From positions 635,001 through 699,000 of the forward strand of contig JAEMWC010000168.1 in NCBI GenBank assembly GCA_016490735.1: a stretch of DNA of 64,000 bases, in the 5' to 3' direction. Under the pieces are notes generated by a model. It was given only the letters and a program-made list of their open reading frames with translations. It did not search any database and was not told the DNA's origin. Source of the DNA: Pachyseris speciosa. Taxonomy: Eukaryota > Cnidaria > Anthozoa > Scleractinia > Pachyseridae. A program made the translations under genes and the position numbers. Positions 45,101 to 58,500 of the stretch are shown here, one piece after another. The number at the start of each line of letters is the position of its first letter. Position 1 is the stretch's first letter.

Positions 45101-48100
45101 TAAACAGAGTGGCGATGATGACAAGGCTTCTGGCAGTTTCAGGTGAGATTCGTATAGCAAGATCGAAATCCAGCAAGGTTTTCTTCTCCCTAGTTGAAAA
45201 TGTTTTTGAAAGGTAAAGAGAGGTACAGATCAAAACTGCAAGGTGAAAATGGTTTAAATAGTAATTTTATCAGACTCAAAGCTCACATAAACCCTGGGTT
45301 AGCTTAATTTTGTTTTAAGCAAATGGCCCTTGGTCCCTGATGTTCAAGGAATGTATTTTTTCCTCTGCAAGCTACATGATTCTGTCTCCAAATCCTAGGG
45401 CTTTATAATATTATGTTAGGTACTGTATTCGGTTGAATTCTAGCCTTCTCTAAGATTAGCATCATTAAGTTGAAAGAGAAAGTTCTAGAGACAAATGTTG
45501 GGAATCAGCTGAATTTTCATAATCGATCATTGGCATAATAAGATTCATCAGAACGATTGATCATCAGCTATAATCGGAAAAATTTACTGATTAAAAAATC
45601 CATTTATTTTTCACTTGTGTACAAGTCAAAGTACCCTTGTTGACATACACTCCTTTCGGTGTATCCTGCAAATTGCCTTGGCCATGACTTTTTCTGTAAT
45701 ATGCTTGATCAAATAAACCTTACAAAGCAAGCACAGCCGTGTTGTGCCCTGTTTTTGGAACCGGACAAAAAATACGAAAAACGTAGCAGAAAAGAAGCAT
45801 TTAATGGATTATAGCTGCTGGTTTTATTTCTCCTCGATAATCAATTGCACATCATCCATTTAACAAATAGATTCCATGTTGCCGTGCATCTGTTCAGTAA
45901 TAGATCATAGATGACGTCAAAATGTGGTAAAAACAAAGAAGTGGCACACGAGCCAGAGGCGAGTGTTACTGATGTTTTTACCACATTTTGATGTCTTCTG
46001 TGATCTATTACTGAACAGACGCATGGCAACATGGAATCTATTTGTTCTATATAATCAAGAAACAAAATGCAAGCGAAAAACTTGTTTATTTTCACATTTC
46101 TGGGAAAAAAGTGGGTCGTGATGACGTACAGTGTCCTGTCCTCTAATAGATCATAGCTAAGAACCAATCACAACACGCGAACTATTCACCTTATTATATA
46201 AAATCGATTATCGTATTGCTTAAAGTTTTTGATCAATTATCAGTTATAATCTATGATTGGTGCACCACTTCTAGTGACTCGCTTCTCATGAGGTGTATTG
46301 TGTACTTGATTATTCACTCACTCACTTATCATCTTCATGTACTTGATTATGAGTACTTCCTGATGAGTAGGATTTGTGTCCAACGTGACACCCAGTGGGT
46401 TGGCCCTCACCGGCTCTGTCTTAATGGCTGATAGGAGCTGAGTGTCCTTGAGACACATCACCCATGATGTCTGTTCCTTGCCATGTCGTTGGAGATCAAA
46501 ACTGCCCCCAGTGTCTCACTGGTTTGGTGCAGTGTTTTGTATATTCCTTGTGCTTCTCACAGTCACTATGTGGCCATTACTGGGGAGATAAACCATACAA
46601 TGAACAGGTGTTTCACCTTCCTGAGAAAAATCTCGGGTGCTACAGTATATTATGTAGTTTTCTTTGTCAGCTTATGGTAAGTGTTTTCATGGAAGAAAAT
46701 TTTGTCAACAACTGTCTGTTTAAGGAACAACATTTATAACGCAGTTTACAATTAATGAAGTTGAGTTATGAGTGCCCCGTAATGTCGATATCAAATTTAG
46801 ACAGACACTAGGGGTGGTCACTGCCAGAGTTTTCTTACGTCCCTAGTGGTTCTTTTACGTCCCACAGAATCAGAGAATTATGAAGAGTTGTGAGACGGGG
46901 CCTACGGTTTATCGTCCTTATCCGAGAAGACTAGAAAGTCTAACTGTTTGTACCTCTGCTAACCAGTGCATAACGCTTGGCATATGTGATCAAAATTTAA
47001 ATCATGAAACTGTATGACCAAAATTACAATTCAGTTTCAGTTTCAGTTTGTTTTGCCATTTTCCTTACACATCATTACAAAATATATATTAAAATACAAA
47101 AGGTAAATAACAGTTCTAAGTAAGAGAAGCATATGGTGAGGATGCCTGTGGAGAAACAATTGGGGCTTATTCAGGTTACAGGCTCCTCAAAAAAATACAA
47201 CTTTGAAATAAGAATTATTGGGCACAGCTTATTTAATTTATAAATACATTTAGGTTAAAAATCAAGCACACAAACAATCATAGGAACATAGAACAACACG
47301 TTCAAAATAGGGGTAGTCAATTCAGGAGAAATGTTCACGAAAACAGGCAAATGGAAAAACAAATTTCATCAAGATACTAGAAGCTACTAGCGAGACATTT
47401 ACAGAAGAGGAGGGACTTACATTTGATAACTTTTGTGGGACATGGTCGGACACCTACCATTTGAAAATTCCGAAAAATTGTACTTGTGATTTTTGTTCAA
47501 TGGAAAGCGCCCAATGTTTCCCAACATAGGAATGAAAACCATATACCTTTGAATGGTTTATAATTAATTTTCCAAATTCAGTGGCTCATAGCCACTTTGA
47601 CTTGTTTCACTTTTTTGGTCTTGTTTTCTTTGGTGTTTGACATGCCCTCCCTTTCCTCCCACCAAGGCCAAGAGTGACAAAAAACAAAACATCCAGAAAA
47701 AATCTAAAAACAAACCTTAGCACTGGAAAGTGATTCTTAGGTAATATGATTGATGGGTTGTTTTAGTCAGTAACACAAGTATGCTTGAAAAATCAAAGAA
47801 ACCCAATTCTCCCAATTATGTATATCCTCTGGTCATCAGATTACTAGGTCATTTGCTCTACCACCGAGATATAAGACACTTAGCAACTATGTGTGGTCAT
47901 TCCACATTCATAGCTTTTTGCCTCATTGCAGTAAACACATTATGGTGAACAGACAGACAATGAATTATTTTAATTTGTTTTTTAAATATATTTCATTTAT
48001 TCTTTATGCCAAAATGTGTTTGATCCATCAGTCTTATTGATCATAACAAATGTCTTTTTCATACACCCTCCTCATACAGTTAAATATGAAATTTAATTTC

Positions 48101-51100
48101 CTAACCAGACCAACCATGGGATGTACTTACTAGATTATTACCAAGGTTTTGTTTTCTCTTGTTGCCTAACTGAACACATTGCACAATTAAAATATTTACC
48201 ATTGTTTGGGTACTTTTACTCTTCTGCTGTAGTTGCATGCTCTTTGCCACAGTCCTGTTTATATTTGAAAATTTATTTTATTTAAAAACAAGACCTTGAC
48301 CTTATGAAACAATGGAGTTAAATTATGCATTTCCCTTAGGATGAATTCTAAAAAAGGGTCATGAAATATTAATGAATTTTGTCTGAATCAGAGTTTTATT
48401 GAACAGGCTTTCATCGTGGGACTACAAGAGTCTGATCAATTTAATCAGTCTGTTTTCCTAAGAGAGCTCCATTCATTCAAGAAATGCGAGCTTTGGGCTT
48501 GAGACTGCAAAAACATGATGATCGACACTTACAAGTTTTTGTGGTTTTGCGTAGATATCTCTGATGCATCTTCAATATTTACATGATTAGTGTTGTCAGG
48601 TATGCTAGGCTTTCTTCCCTGTTCACTTTGCCATCATTCTGTTTTTCCCATTAATTTATAAACCTCCTTCTTGTGCGAAGTACATTGTTTTTATTTTTTG
48701 TTTTGTATTGTTCCAGATGCATTTGATACCAAGTTTAAAGCTTATAGCTGCCTGTGTTTACTGTTGGTCTGTTACTGCCACTTGCAGCTTAATTGAGTCG
48801 ATTGCCGTTGCTTTGATTTTTTTCCCTTGAGAGAAGTTCTAACAATGGGAGACCTTGACCCAGATGTGTTTAAAATTTTATCCATTTGCCAACTGCATCC
48901 AGGAGTGGCAGACATTTTGCTGGTTTAACAGCGATTTTGTATGGAGGCAGGTGCAGTTGCATGTGTCAAATTGTATTGATTCTGCTCTTATCTCAGCACC
49001 GTGATAAGGGTGCATTCAAAATCACTTTTTTCCCTTGCAGGTCTCTACTGTAGACCAGTTTTACTGTGTGAAAATAGCAGTTGTTGTTAGATCAGTAGTA
49101 TTTTTCATCAAAGTCAGTGTGTTAGTTTGGAGGATTTTTATAGCTATTTCCACTTATACTACAGAGCTATCATTTGACTTGTCTTTTAGTTGGATTTTCT
49201 TTTCTGAATTCATTAGTGGTCTCAGGGTTCATGCTATTCCTTGAAGACCTTGAAAAGCCCGGTAATTTAATTTCAGATTTCAAGGGTGCTTGAAAAGCCC
49301 TTGAAAAGAAGAATTTCTGCTGAAAGTGCTTGAAATAATAAAAACTGCTTGAAAAAAAATTTTTTTTTCGGATGGGAAATACAAGAATTAATATTTAAAG
49401 GTCTGCAAATTCATTAATATTGAAGTTCTTCATGGTGTTTTTTTTTTTCTATTTTATTCACTTGTTCTTGTTATTTGAGGCTTACCTTTTTTTTGTAATT
49501 AATGAGCTGACGAGTAACATTAGTCCCCAGGTGACTAACAGAATTAATATATGTAGAACACTTTGGTACATTGTATAATTTTATGTATGTTAATATGTTT
49601 GTGGTGTGTTGATGGAAATTTACATGAAAGTGGTCACTAAGTTCCTACGGTAAGGAAATAAGTGGACAATGGAGGTCTTGTATTCAGTCAATAAAATCAA
49701 CAAGAAAAAAATTGGTATTTAAAAGCCTGTTCTTTAGTGACTTAAAACAAAGGCTATGAAAAACCTAAATTAAATTTCGCAGAATTGATTACAAATTATA
49801 GATAGTTACAAGGTCAAGGAATCAAACATTAAACAAAAAATACTTCTCCTCAGTATGTGCGAACCAGTCTAAGTAGTCAACATTTTGAATTTTCATGACT
49901 TTATTTTATGAAAATTTCTATTGTTTCTTTTGTTTCTTCAGCCGTACTCCTGGCAGTAGACAGCCCTCCCCAACCTCAGGTTCACAGCAGCAAGATGCTC
50001 CACAGGTAACCCAACCTGTTTTACCCTCTCAGCCTCCAGTGGGACAGAGCAAGCCCAAGCCGTATAAGCAGTCAGATCCCATTGAAGACATTACCCCACC
50101 TGTGGCTTTGATAGACCCCCTGGAAAGTGTACAACTAGAACAGCTGTCTTTTCCGCATCAGCGTGAGCCAGTGATTGGCACTCCTACAAGCCCTTCAGAC
50201 TTTGTTATGGTATCAGGTGCGTCCTTGCAAGGCCATAATAATGTCACCTCTCAACACAGCCAATCACTTCAGCTCACTCACCAGCATCAGTTGGCACTGG
50301 CGATGGCTGCTCAACAACAGCAGCAGCAACAACAGCAATTAGGATTGCAATCCACTGGTCTTGGACATCCAAACCCATACTTTATTACAGCTCAGCCAAC
50401 ACAGGATCCATACGGTAATCCATCTCTTTCTGCTGTCAGTGGTGGCACTCCACAAGTGATGCATCCTCAGTATGCAGCCTATAGTGTCCAGCCATGGGGG
50501 ATGTATTCCGCCACTGGAACATCAAACACTGGAGGCTACCTCCAACAGCAGCAGCAGCAACAGCAACAACAGCAGGCTCAGCACCATCAGCTGCTTCGTT
50601 CCAACTCTGGTGGGATGACAGGACGACCCATTCAGGGGCAGATGGAGATCATTGGTACACCGCCATCCCACACACAACAAGCTATGGCTGCAGCTGCGTC
50701 ACCTGGCACCAACTACCAGTTAATAGCACCTCCCGGTGCTGCGCCATTAGGTTTGGGAGCCACTGCTTACTATGACCAGTCAGGGAATTTGGTGTTGGGA
50801 AATGCACAGAATGTGAACAGCATGGCTACAGCACAGATGGCAGCGGGCCAGATGGGGACACTGAGGATGATGTCTCCTGTCGTGGTGAATGCGCAGAATG
50901 CAGGGGCAAGCTCTGTGGCAGCAGGAAGAATGGGCACCACCAGCTCAATGGGCAGCACATCTAGCATGGGTCTGTTTGGTCAACAAACACAGCAGCAGCA
51001 GCAGTTAAACAGCAGCACCCTGGGAATGCTTGGCAGTGTTGTGGGAGGCTCTTCAGGGGTTGGTGCTGTGGGGACTATTCCAGGTGGAAGCACAAGACGA

Positions 51101-54100
51101 GACTCGCTGAATGCCACAGACTATGGTAAGCGAGCTGGGATTGCTCAGTACTACACCACAGCTGGTGGCGTGAACAGCCTTGCCAGTTTATCCATCTCGG
51201 CACAACCCTCTTACAATACCCCTCAAGAACTTCCCACTCCTCCCCTTCTCTCACAAGGTCAGTCAGGGTTTGGTAGCCAGTCAGGCTATGGAGGACAGTC
51301 TGGCTTTACTGTGGGTAGCCCCATCTCCAATGGTCTGTCACGCTACATGCAACTTGCCGCAGCACCACGGGAATCCAAGTACCAAGGAACCCTTGGTAGC
51401 CTAAGTGGGATTCAGTTTGGTGGGTCAGCATTAGGTGGCAGCAGCTTCAGAGGCTCCAGGGGAAAAGAGACTGGGCGGAGCAGGCTGTTGGAAGACTTCC
51501 GCAACAATCGTTACCCTAACATCCAACTGCGGGACCTGGCCAATCATATTGTAGAGTTCTCGCAGGATCAGCATGGCTCAAGGTTCATCCAGCAGAAGTT
51601 AGAACGCGCCTCACCCAATGAGAAGCAGATGGTGTTCCATGAAATCCTCCCTGCTGCATACAGTTTGATGACAGACGTGTTTGGAAACTATGTCATTCAG
51701 AAGTTCTTTGAGTTTGGAAGTCCAGATCAGAAGCACCATCTTGCCAACTGTATCCGTGGACATGTGCTGCCACTTGCCCTTCAGATGTATGGATGCCGGG
51801 TTATTCAGAAGGCCTTGGAATGTATTTCACCTGATGTGCAGGTATGAATTCTTATTTTAGTAAGTCCTTACTAAACTACTGAATGGTGTTATTTGTGATT
51901 GTGTACTCAAAGGCCAAAGAGTATTTTCTTCTAACCTCCCAGCTTGATTTCACATGCATTCTTTTTGCTTATTTAAGGGAAAGCTTGCTATCTGCTGGTT
52001 AAAACTCAAGAGTCACCTCAAAACTCTTGATCGTCAAAAGTTAAGAGAATCGAGACGTGAGGATTGAGACATGAGGGACTGTCTACTTACTTCTGAGGGG
52101 TACTGATAATTATTCATGTTAGTGTCGGTAGAATATTAAGCTTGCTGCTGTGCACCTCATGAAGAAACCAACAGTCTAACTGACTGTTGGCCCTTTTTTC
52201 TTCTCCCTGGAGGAGCAAACAATGTCCGTCAATAACCATCAATCACCATTCACCTCCATTTACTGATGTCTGTCAAGGGAAAGGTGCAACAGTATGTCTT
52301 TTGCTGATCTCATTGCACTGTTCTTGGTTTAGTTTTATGTGCAGAGTACCTGTAGGAGATTGGAATCTTGGTGCAATTTCCTAAAAATGGCGTGATCCTC
52401 AACAATCAACCATTAACCTTGTTTGCTCTGTACCAGGAGTGGCTGATCTAAAAAGTAGTGTAATCAAACAAAAACACATGATCTATGGAAGTTAATCTTC
52501 ATTCATTTTATTTTAGAATGATCTCGTCAGGGAGTTGGATGGGCACGTGTTGAAGTGTGTCAAAGACCAGAATGGAAACCATGTGGTACAAAAGTGTATT
52601 GAGTGTGTGGACCCATCGTCACTTCAGTTTATCATTGGAGCTTTTCAAGCCCAGGTAAATCCTGCACTTCATTGTCCATAAGGGTATTTATGATCTTTTA
52701 ACTTCCTTTGAGCCATACTTTTGGTTGGTACTCTGTACCTCAAGAAAGCAATACCTTTTCCAGACCAACTTGCATCATTCTCTGTGACTTTTCAGCTGCC
52801 TTCTTGAGTTCTTACATTTTATTAGCTAGATTGGCATGGTGGCTGTTAAATCTGGTGCATTTTTTCTTGTCATTTGATAAACATTGTATTGTCCACACCT
52901 CCAATATTAATGCACATGTCATTAGCTTTCCTGTGGGGTCAACCCCAGGCCAACCAGTGAGATATGTGGGGGAATACAAGGAGATGGATGGGATTCTTTG
53001 CCCGAGGGTAAGGGAAAAATCTTAACATTGTTTACGATCAAAGATTACCTAGGGGGTGGGGGAATTCAAAAGTTTGTAAAGGATGTCAGGGGGATCTTCT
53101 GCTGAAAGACACCTCATCCAGGGGACTCTGTCTTGCAAGATTCCCCAACCCCCGCTAACAGGTTGTAAAGTAATTATGAGTCCCAGAAGAGAAAACATGA
53201 GGACCCAGTGGGTTGGTGTCTCCTTATGGGAGGTCTAGAGCTGCGTATCGGAAGTGTCCACATGCAGATATCTGACTGTACACATCTTCAGCTCTCATGA
53301 TGTCTTTCAATCATCCACAGGTTTATGCTCTGTCCACCCATCCCTATGGTTGCCGTGTGATTCAGCGCATCCTGGAGCACTGCATGCCAGAGCAGACCTC
53401 CCCCATATTGGACGAACTGCATCAGCACACTGAGAGACTGGTGCAGGATCAGTATGGCAATTATGTTATTCAGCACGTCTTGGAGCACGGTACACCCGAA
53501 GACAAAAGCAAGATTGTTCACGAACTCAGGGGCAACATTCTCATCTTCAGCCAGCATAAATTTGCAAGGTAACTTTGAGTGAAAGAAGTGTGTGAATAAA
53601 AATACTTTTAAAAGAAATGGACTCAATAGTTCAAGTCCAGTCAGTAATTTTTTGGCACTTTCTTTCCTTTTCCTTCTCCTTCTCCTTCTCCTTTCTTTTC
53701 TTTTCTTTTTGCAATTTGTTGAGCAGTGTTGTGTAACCTGACCTGGGACTGGCTCTTTTACTCTGCAGCAATGTGGTCGAGAAATGCGTGACTCATGCAT
53801 CACGCGCAGAAAGAGCCATGCTCATTGATGAGGTCTGCAGCAGCAGTGATAGGTAAGTTTGGAGTCAATCTCATTTTTCCTTGCAGTGTGTCACTCCAGA
53901 AACAAGTGGGTGTTTGAAAAGTGTTATCTGAGATTGTCAGTGGGGATGAGGTGCGAGAGAGAGGGAGGAGAGGGTGGGTAGTTAAGATGGGAAGGGTTAG
54001 GAGAGAGAGTGGATAGGGTGAAGAGAAGGGGGAAGGGATAATGTGGCCAAATCAATGGCACTTCATTCTTCTAAAAAGTGCAACCCCAAGGAGTGCCCTC

Positions 54101-55592
54101 GTGGTTTCTGCTGTTATTTTTTAACTTTAAAGGCAGGGTTAAAAAAATTTTTTTCGTTAAAATAACACTACACCTTTATTTCCAGTTTTTGACTTTTCTA
54201 TTGCCTTCAAAACATACTTGTAAAATGCATTAATAATTCATAAGACTAACGACCAATCTACGGGTAGTATTTGAGTCACATGTATACCTCTCTAAACCCC
54301 AGTAAAAATCATTAACTTTCATAAGTGTCCTGCTCTGCTAATTAGTATGCATTAACTTTGATACAGATCTCTACTGATTAACATTACAAACACGACAAAC
54401 ACAATCTATTGTTTCATTTCACAAGTAACATAAAATATTCGCGTGAGACCTTTATGGGCTTTAAAACGGCTCGCCTGCGGCTCGCCGTTTTAACTGCCCA
54501 TAAAGGTCTCCCGCTCATATTTTATGTATTACATGAAATGAAGGATTGTTGGGTACATGAGCGAGTCATTGAGTGTGGGTCTATTCTCAATTTGATGTCA
54601 CAAACTGCTTTGCATGCATGTTTACAAAGACTTAATGCGATGTAAATCTGTTTGTGATGTCATATCGAGGATAGACCTAAGCCCCTCACTAGCTCGGCCA
54701 TGGAACAGATGGCCAGATTTTGTAACTTTTGCAACCTGAGAAAAGTCAAATGAAGATAACTAGTCAAGATTTGGTAAAAAAAAAAAGGCACAATGCATCT
54801 CAAATGGGTGCAAAGATTTATTGTAGCAAAAAATATTTTTAATTAGTGTTGGTGTACTTTAACTATTGCATGTCACAGTGAGATAGGAAATCAAAGAATA
54901 TTTCTTAAGTGTATCATTTGCTGAAAACAATCCTCCAAACTCCTCAGAGAATGGAATTTATGCATAAGCTCTTGAAACTTGTGAGGTTGGGGTGGACAGC
55001 TTTAATTCAACTCAAGATAATGCAGTAATGTTTTGTTGATGGCATGCTTAACTCAAAGGAAAATTGGATCAGAGATCAGCAATTGCGGTGTTTGGAAAGG
55101 AATTCGTTTTTGTGAAGGTTGCTCTTAGCATACTGTGTTCATTTCAGGGTATACAGGTTTTGGTACCCAGATCTCACTTCCATTTAAACCCCTGGGGATA
55201 AATGTCTAAATTCTCCTTACATTCACAGCACAATGTCAATCGTATGGCTGAGGAGAGTAGACTACCACATCAGCAGTGGGATGTTCTCTTGATGTACCAT
55301 AGAATTTGTCAGTGCTATCCAATTTCACCTTGCTAATGTAAATTCATCTCTTGTTATTAGTGCATTGTACACCATGATGAAGGATCAGTTTGCTAATTAT
55401 GTCATCCAGAAAATGATTGACGTGGCGGAACCTCCTCAGCGGAAACTGCTTATGCACAGGATCAGACCACATGTGGCAACACTGCGCAAGTACACATATG
55501 GCAAACATATTCTAGCCAAATTAGAGAAGTATTATATGACTATGAAGCCTACGCCAGATTTCCTTCCCATGAGCAATGGCCCATTGCTGTAG
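39171..55592 (+). CDS. PUM1: Pumilio RNA-binding translational repressor, about 1159 residues
   Basis: Exons: 39171-39458 (exon begins 39162), 43278-43367, 44094-44426, 44976-45142, 49942-51841, 52517-52654, 53321-53568, 53769-53852, 55361-55592. The N-terminus MSFPCVLG recalls the conserved start of animal PUM1/2, and [14 protein letters not shown] and GLSMVEYVL are conserved in the repression region. Exon 5 is Gln-rich with two polyGln runs. The Pumilio homology domain starts [19 protein letters not shown] and has eight repeats: SRFIQ, NYVIQ, CRVIQ, NHVVQ, CRVIQ, NYVIQ, SNVVE and NYVIQ base-contact motifs. That is the canonical recognition code for UGUANAUA, so it should bind Pumilio response elements in 3'UTRs and recruit deadenylation factors in the cytoplasm. 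Last residues are SNGPLL. PUM1 and PUM2 cannot be told apart here, and an invertebrate is expected to have one. Confidence 0.96.
41409..42018. mobile_element. ACCGTATTTACT-type element with 4-bp target duplication, Pumilio intron 1
   Basis: The element spans 41413-42014. Its ends read ACCGTATTTACTTGTGTATAA and its near-complement ending CACAAGTAAATACGGT. ACAT flanks both sides (41409-41412 and 42015-42018). gtcgaccttttat and gggggtcgacttatac extend the inverted repeat. No coding capacity. Confidence 0.85.
42024..42410. repeat. Copy of the 'aataagc' family, uninterrupted in the region split at 20719
   Basis: It shares ggcatcagtgcatgtaggag, cttttatgtgcatt and acttaataagcaccc with 20458-21995. 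It serves as the empty-site reference for the insertion at 20719. Confidence 0.78.
42607..42842. repeat. 235-bp interspersed repeat, copy 1, Pumilio intron 1
   Basis: Nearly identical to 46374-46607, from gtgtccaacgtgacacccag to aaaccatacaatgaacag. The left flank is attta-rich. No inverted ends seen. Nature unknown. Confidence 0.85.
43780..43965. repeat. CCCTGTCA-type MITE, Pumilio intron 2
   Basis: The left end cagccctgtcaaaatgtttt and the right end acacattctgacagggcc are imperfect complements. The interior includes gtgggcagc repeats. Confidence 0.7.
44673..44861. mobile_element. CAGGGG-type MITE, 177 bp, 6-bp target duplication TCTAAT, Pumilio intron 3
   Basis: The element spans 44679-44855. 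Its ends read CAGGGGTTTCAATAAG and CCAATGAAACCCCTG. TCTAAT flanks both sides (44673-44678 and 44856-44861). Internal sequence is unlike the copies at 11231 and 22456, but terminus and target length are the same. Confidence 0.88.
45862..46047. repeat. Palindromic MITE, Pumilio intron 4
   Basis: aacaaatagattccatgttg, with ctgttcagtaatagatcat, is the complement of the right arm ending aacatggaatctatttgtt. The centre is acgagccagaggcgagtgtt. Confidence 0.83.
46374..46607. repeat. 235-bp interspersed repeat, copy 2, Pumilio intron 4
   Basis: Near-identical partner of 42607-42842 in the same orientation, including atcacccatgatgtctgttc and cactatgtggccattactgg. Confidence 0.85.
46736..46945 (-). 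repeat. SINE fragment lacking the tRNA head
   Basis: ataacgcagtttacaattaa through cagacactaggggtggtcac matches the body of the SINE at 18975-19432. The tRNA-like head is missing. Confidence 0.82.
47030..47205. repeat. Interspersed repeat shared with 28250-28430
   Basis: cagtttcagtttcagtttg, gaggatgcc and gggcttattcaggttacagg match the copy in the 15-kb gene (cagtttcagtttcagttta, gaggatgcc, gcttcttcgggctacagg). Confidence 0.7.
47206..49941. other. Remaining part of Pumilio intron 4; no gene recognised
   Basis: Contains a short Harbinger end fragment at 47494-47511, a weak tRNA-like SINE remnant on the minus strand near 47820-47880 (ctcggtggtagagc), and a degenerate cttgaaaagc repeat at about 49240-49350. 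Nothing else seen. Confidence 0.45.
52911..53162. repeat. Reverse, truncated copy of the TGCACATG MITE, Pumilio intron 6
   Basis: It starts TGCACATGTCATTAGCTTTC after TAA, carries ggtcaaccccaggccaacc, cgatcaaagatta and ggggactctgtc in the orientation opposite to 16423-16755, and ends near cccgctaacagg. Confidence 0.75.
54218..54535. repeat. Uninterrupted copy of the palindrome-bearing repeat, Pumilio intron 8
   Basis: Carries gactaacgaccaatctacgg, then the intact site ctgctctgctaattagtatg, then the palindrome around ggctcgcctgcggctcgcc. It aligns with the two flanks of 20843-21706. Confidence 0.85.
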
Positions 55593-58500
55593 AATAACTC
55601 ACTGGGAAGTTGCTTCATGTTATTCCCTGGTTAATTAGTTCAGAGAGAAGGGTAAATATTTTTCCCATGTTATGCTCTTCCTTTAAACCCATGTTTCAGT
55701 AATTAATTGAAATTCTTACTATCAGTTGCATTTTTATCAAGACGTGTCACCAAAAGGTGATGGAATACAGTTTCACACATGAAATCTCTTGTCGTCAAGT
55801 ATTCTAAGTCCTGACGTGTATTACACAGCTGGAAACAACTTGACCATGCTTAGATGCAACTAATAGTTTTGTTTGAATCTTGATAAATCTTTGGTTAAGC
55901 TTTTAAGGAATCATTTACATGTACAATTTTATCTCCCTTTGTTAGCAGAAATGTTGATTTTGTTTGCTTAATTGTGGAGGTAACTGGGAAGATAAACAGT
56001 TTGTTCCCTAGCAGCGTACTTGGGGTGTCGCTCTTAAACAGATTTTGAATGGATGAGTTAAATTTTCATATACTTGATTTAAGATTTGAATCTTTTTCAA
56101 CAAAGAGCAACTATTAATTTATTTGTGACAGTCATGTCTGTGTTCTCATCATTAAGATATTGTAAATTTCGTTATAAACACATACTCAAATTACTGCCAA
56201 TCCAAGGAATTGTTATTCTAAGCTAATTACTGTAAGGAATCCCCCAAAGCAGTCATCATGAGGAGTACCTGTTTACATACACAAAGGGGTTCACCTTTTG
56301 TAGGCAATAATTGTCCAGCTTCCTCCAAGGACTTTTTTCTTGGGATTATGATTATGGCATTTTAAAATATCAGGGTTACTATGGTCAGGGCAAAAGATTT
56401 TTTTCAAGGTCAGGGAGGAGTCGGAGTTGTGTATTAAGTCAGGGGAATTCTAAATTGTACCTGAAAGTCAGGGAATTTGCTTTCAGCTAGCAAGTAGTTT
56501 TGTAAGAGTTTCCTTCTTGGTAAAGGTAATGTCATTTCAAAAACTTTTTACAAATGAATTAATGACAAGCTTTATTGCCCAAGGTTTTGCCTTGGAGGGT
56601 CAATGAAAATTGGTTTGTTGTCAGGGTTCAAATGAATGGGAATTTTTCTATTGAATGGCAACCCTGAATGTGGTCAGAGAATACTAGAAACTTAGATCAA
56701 GGGTAGTACGGCTTACTCAGGGCAGTTTAAATGAGTATGTTGCACAGTACTTTTTGTAGAATTGATTGGCAGGGTTCCAGTTCCAGGGCATTAGCCAGCT
56801 TCTACATGAACGTCAGAGCATTTTCTTTAACAGAATTCATAAGATTTATTGACACTTGCATAAGAATGAGCAAGGAACTTGAACTAGCTCAATTACATAA
56901 TAAACCTGGAAGTTATAGTTACAGTTTATAAGGCATTAAAATGCTGGGCCACTGTAGGGAAGATTTTTGGTAAATCATACCGGACTTGGTCAGCTCAGTC
57001 AGATATTCTATTTTGAGGCCAAAATTGGCAACCCATTCTTGGAACATGATAGTATTGCTAAAACATAGCCTTTCCCAGCCATGGTTATAAATCAAATTCC
57101 ATATTTTATTATTTCAGTGACTTTTTAGGATTCTTAGTGATTTATCTACTGATGAGTACAGCTGTTCGGGGAAATTTAAATAATTTTGCTTAATTGTTCT
57201 CATTTTTGATCCGATGGCAGATTGTAAGTTTATTTAGTAAGATTGGAAATCGTATGTCAAAGGAGCAGTGTCGCGGCGGAGCGTTCGAGATAATTCTCTC
57301 AAGTGAGTCACAGATTTTCTATCTGTCGGCCATCTTCAATTTGGTCTGTGGGATTGATTTCGGGTAGTATTCCTTATAATACACATCGAAACATCAGCTG
57401 TATTTCACTTTTGTAGATTTTTGTTAGTTTGTTCCATGTCAAATAGATGGCGTTGAAAATCAAAGAAAAAGATCAGCGACGAAACTTGAAAAACCTTGCC
57501 AGCTTTTTCAAGCTGATGTATCGCTATTGCACATGCATGCAATCCGCGACACTGTTCCTTTAAGTTTGAAATGTTTTCCCTCTTTGCTGAGGTTAAACTT
57601 TTTGGATAGTTAGGTTGCACATAATCAGACTGAACATAGTGTAAACAAAGAACAAAACTAACGGTGGTTATGAAATTATTGACAAAGGACAGATCCAGAT
57701 ATATAATATTCTTCTTAAGTGGTGTGGGTTCTTAGGACTTGTATGCATACCGATGTAATATTGTTGTAATGTTGATGCAGGGGATGAAACAAGAGCCTTT
57801 GAGAAAAATGTAATACTGTATATCAAGTTAATGTACAATTGTAACATATGTACAGGCCTCTGACGACCACTGGACTGATGTAAATTGTTTGGCTGTTGAA
57901 TTTGCCAGAGGAACGTGCTTTGTAAGAACATTTTGTTTGAACATTACTAGGATTCTCTATCCAAGCGTATTTGTGTTCTGTTTTCACCAGGTGAGCTCGT
58001 CAAATTGAAAATCCATTTTGACATCTTCAGATTTGCTGTAAATTCAAAACTTTTTGAGACATTGCACTGGCTGAGGTTACTGAAGAATCCTTACAAATTC
58101 ATTATTAGTGGTAACATGGTGCCGAAAAGCACCCTCTTTGGTTGTCGAACTCAAAAGCTTTCAGGCTTTACAAGATTGCGGTAATTTTCGGCGTACTTTG
58201 CATTTAAAACAGTTGTAATTCTAGTCCCACAGCTTTACGCTTTTCATAACAGTTATGTCTGATGTCTCCACACCATTCTTTTGTTCCAAGGCGATGACGG
58301 CAAATGTTTCAAGTTAACAACTGCGAGGATCATTCTTCATTTGATTTTAGTTTGTTGGTCGCAGATTTTTATGGAAATTTCAATCCTCAGAGTGCGCTCT
58401 TTTCTCATTCTTTTTCTTCAGGCGTTGTTGTTAATCTGGGAGGCTCTTGGTTCATGCTGAAAGGCCTGCTTATGCAAAGTTTGTAAATTTACTGAAGCAA

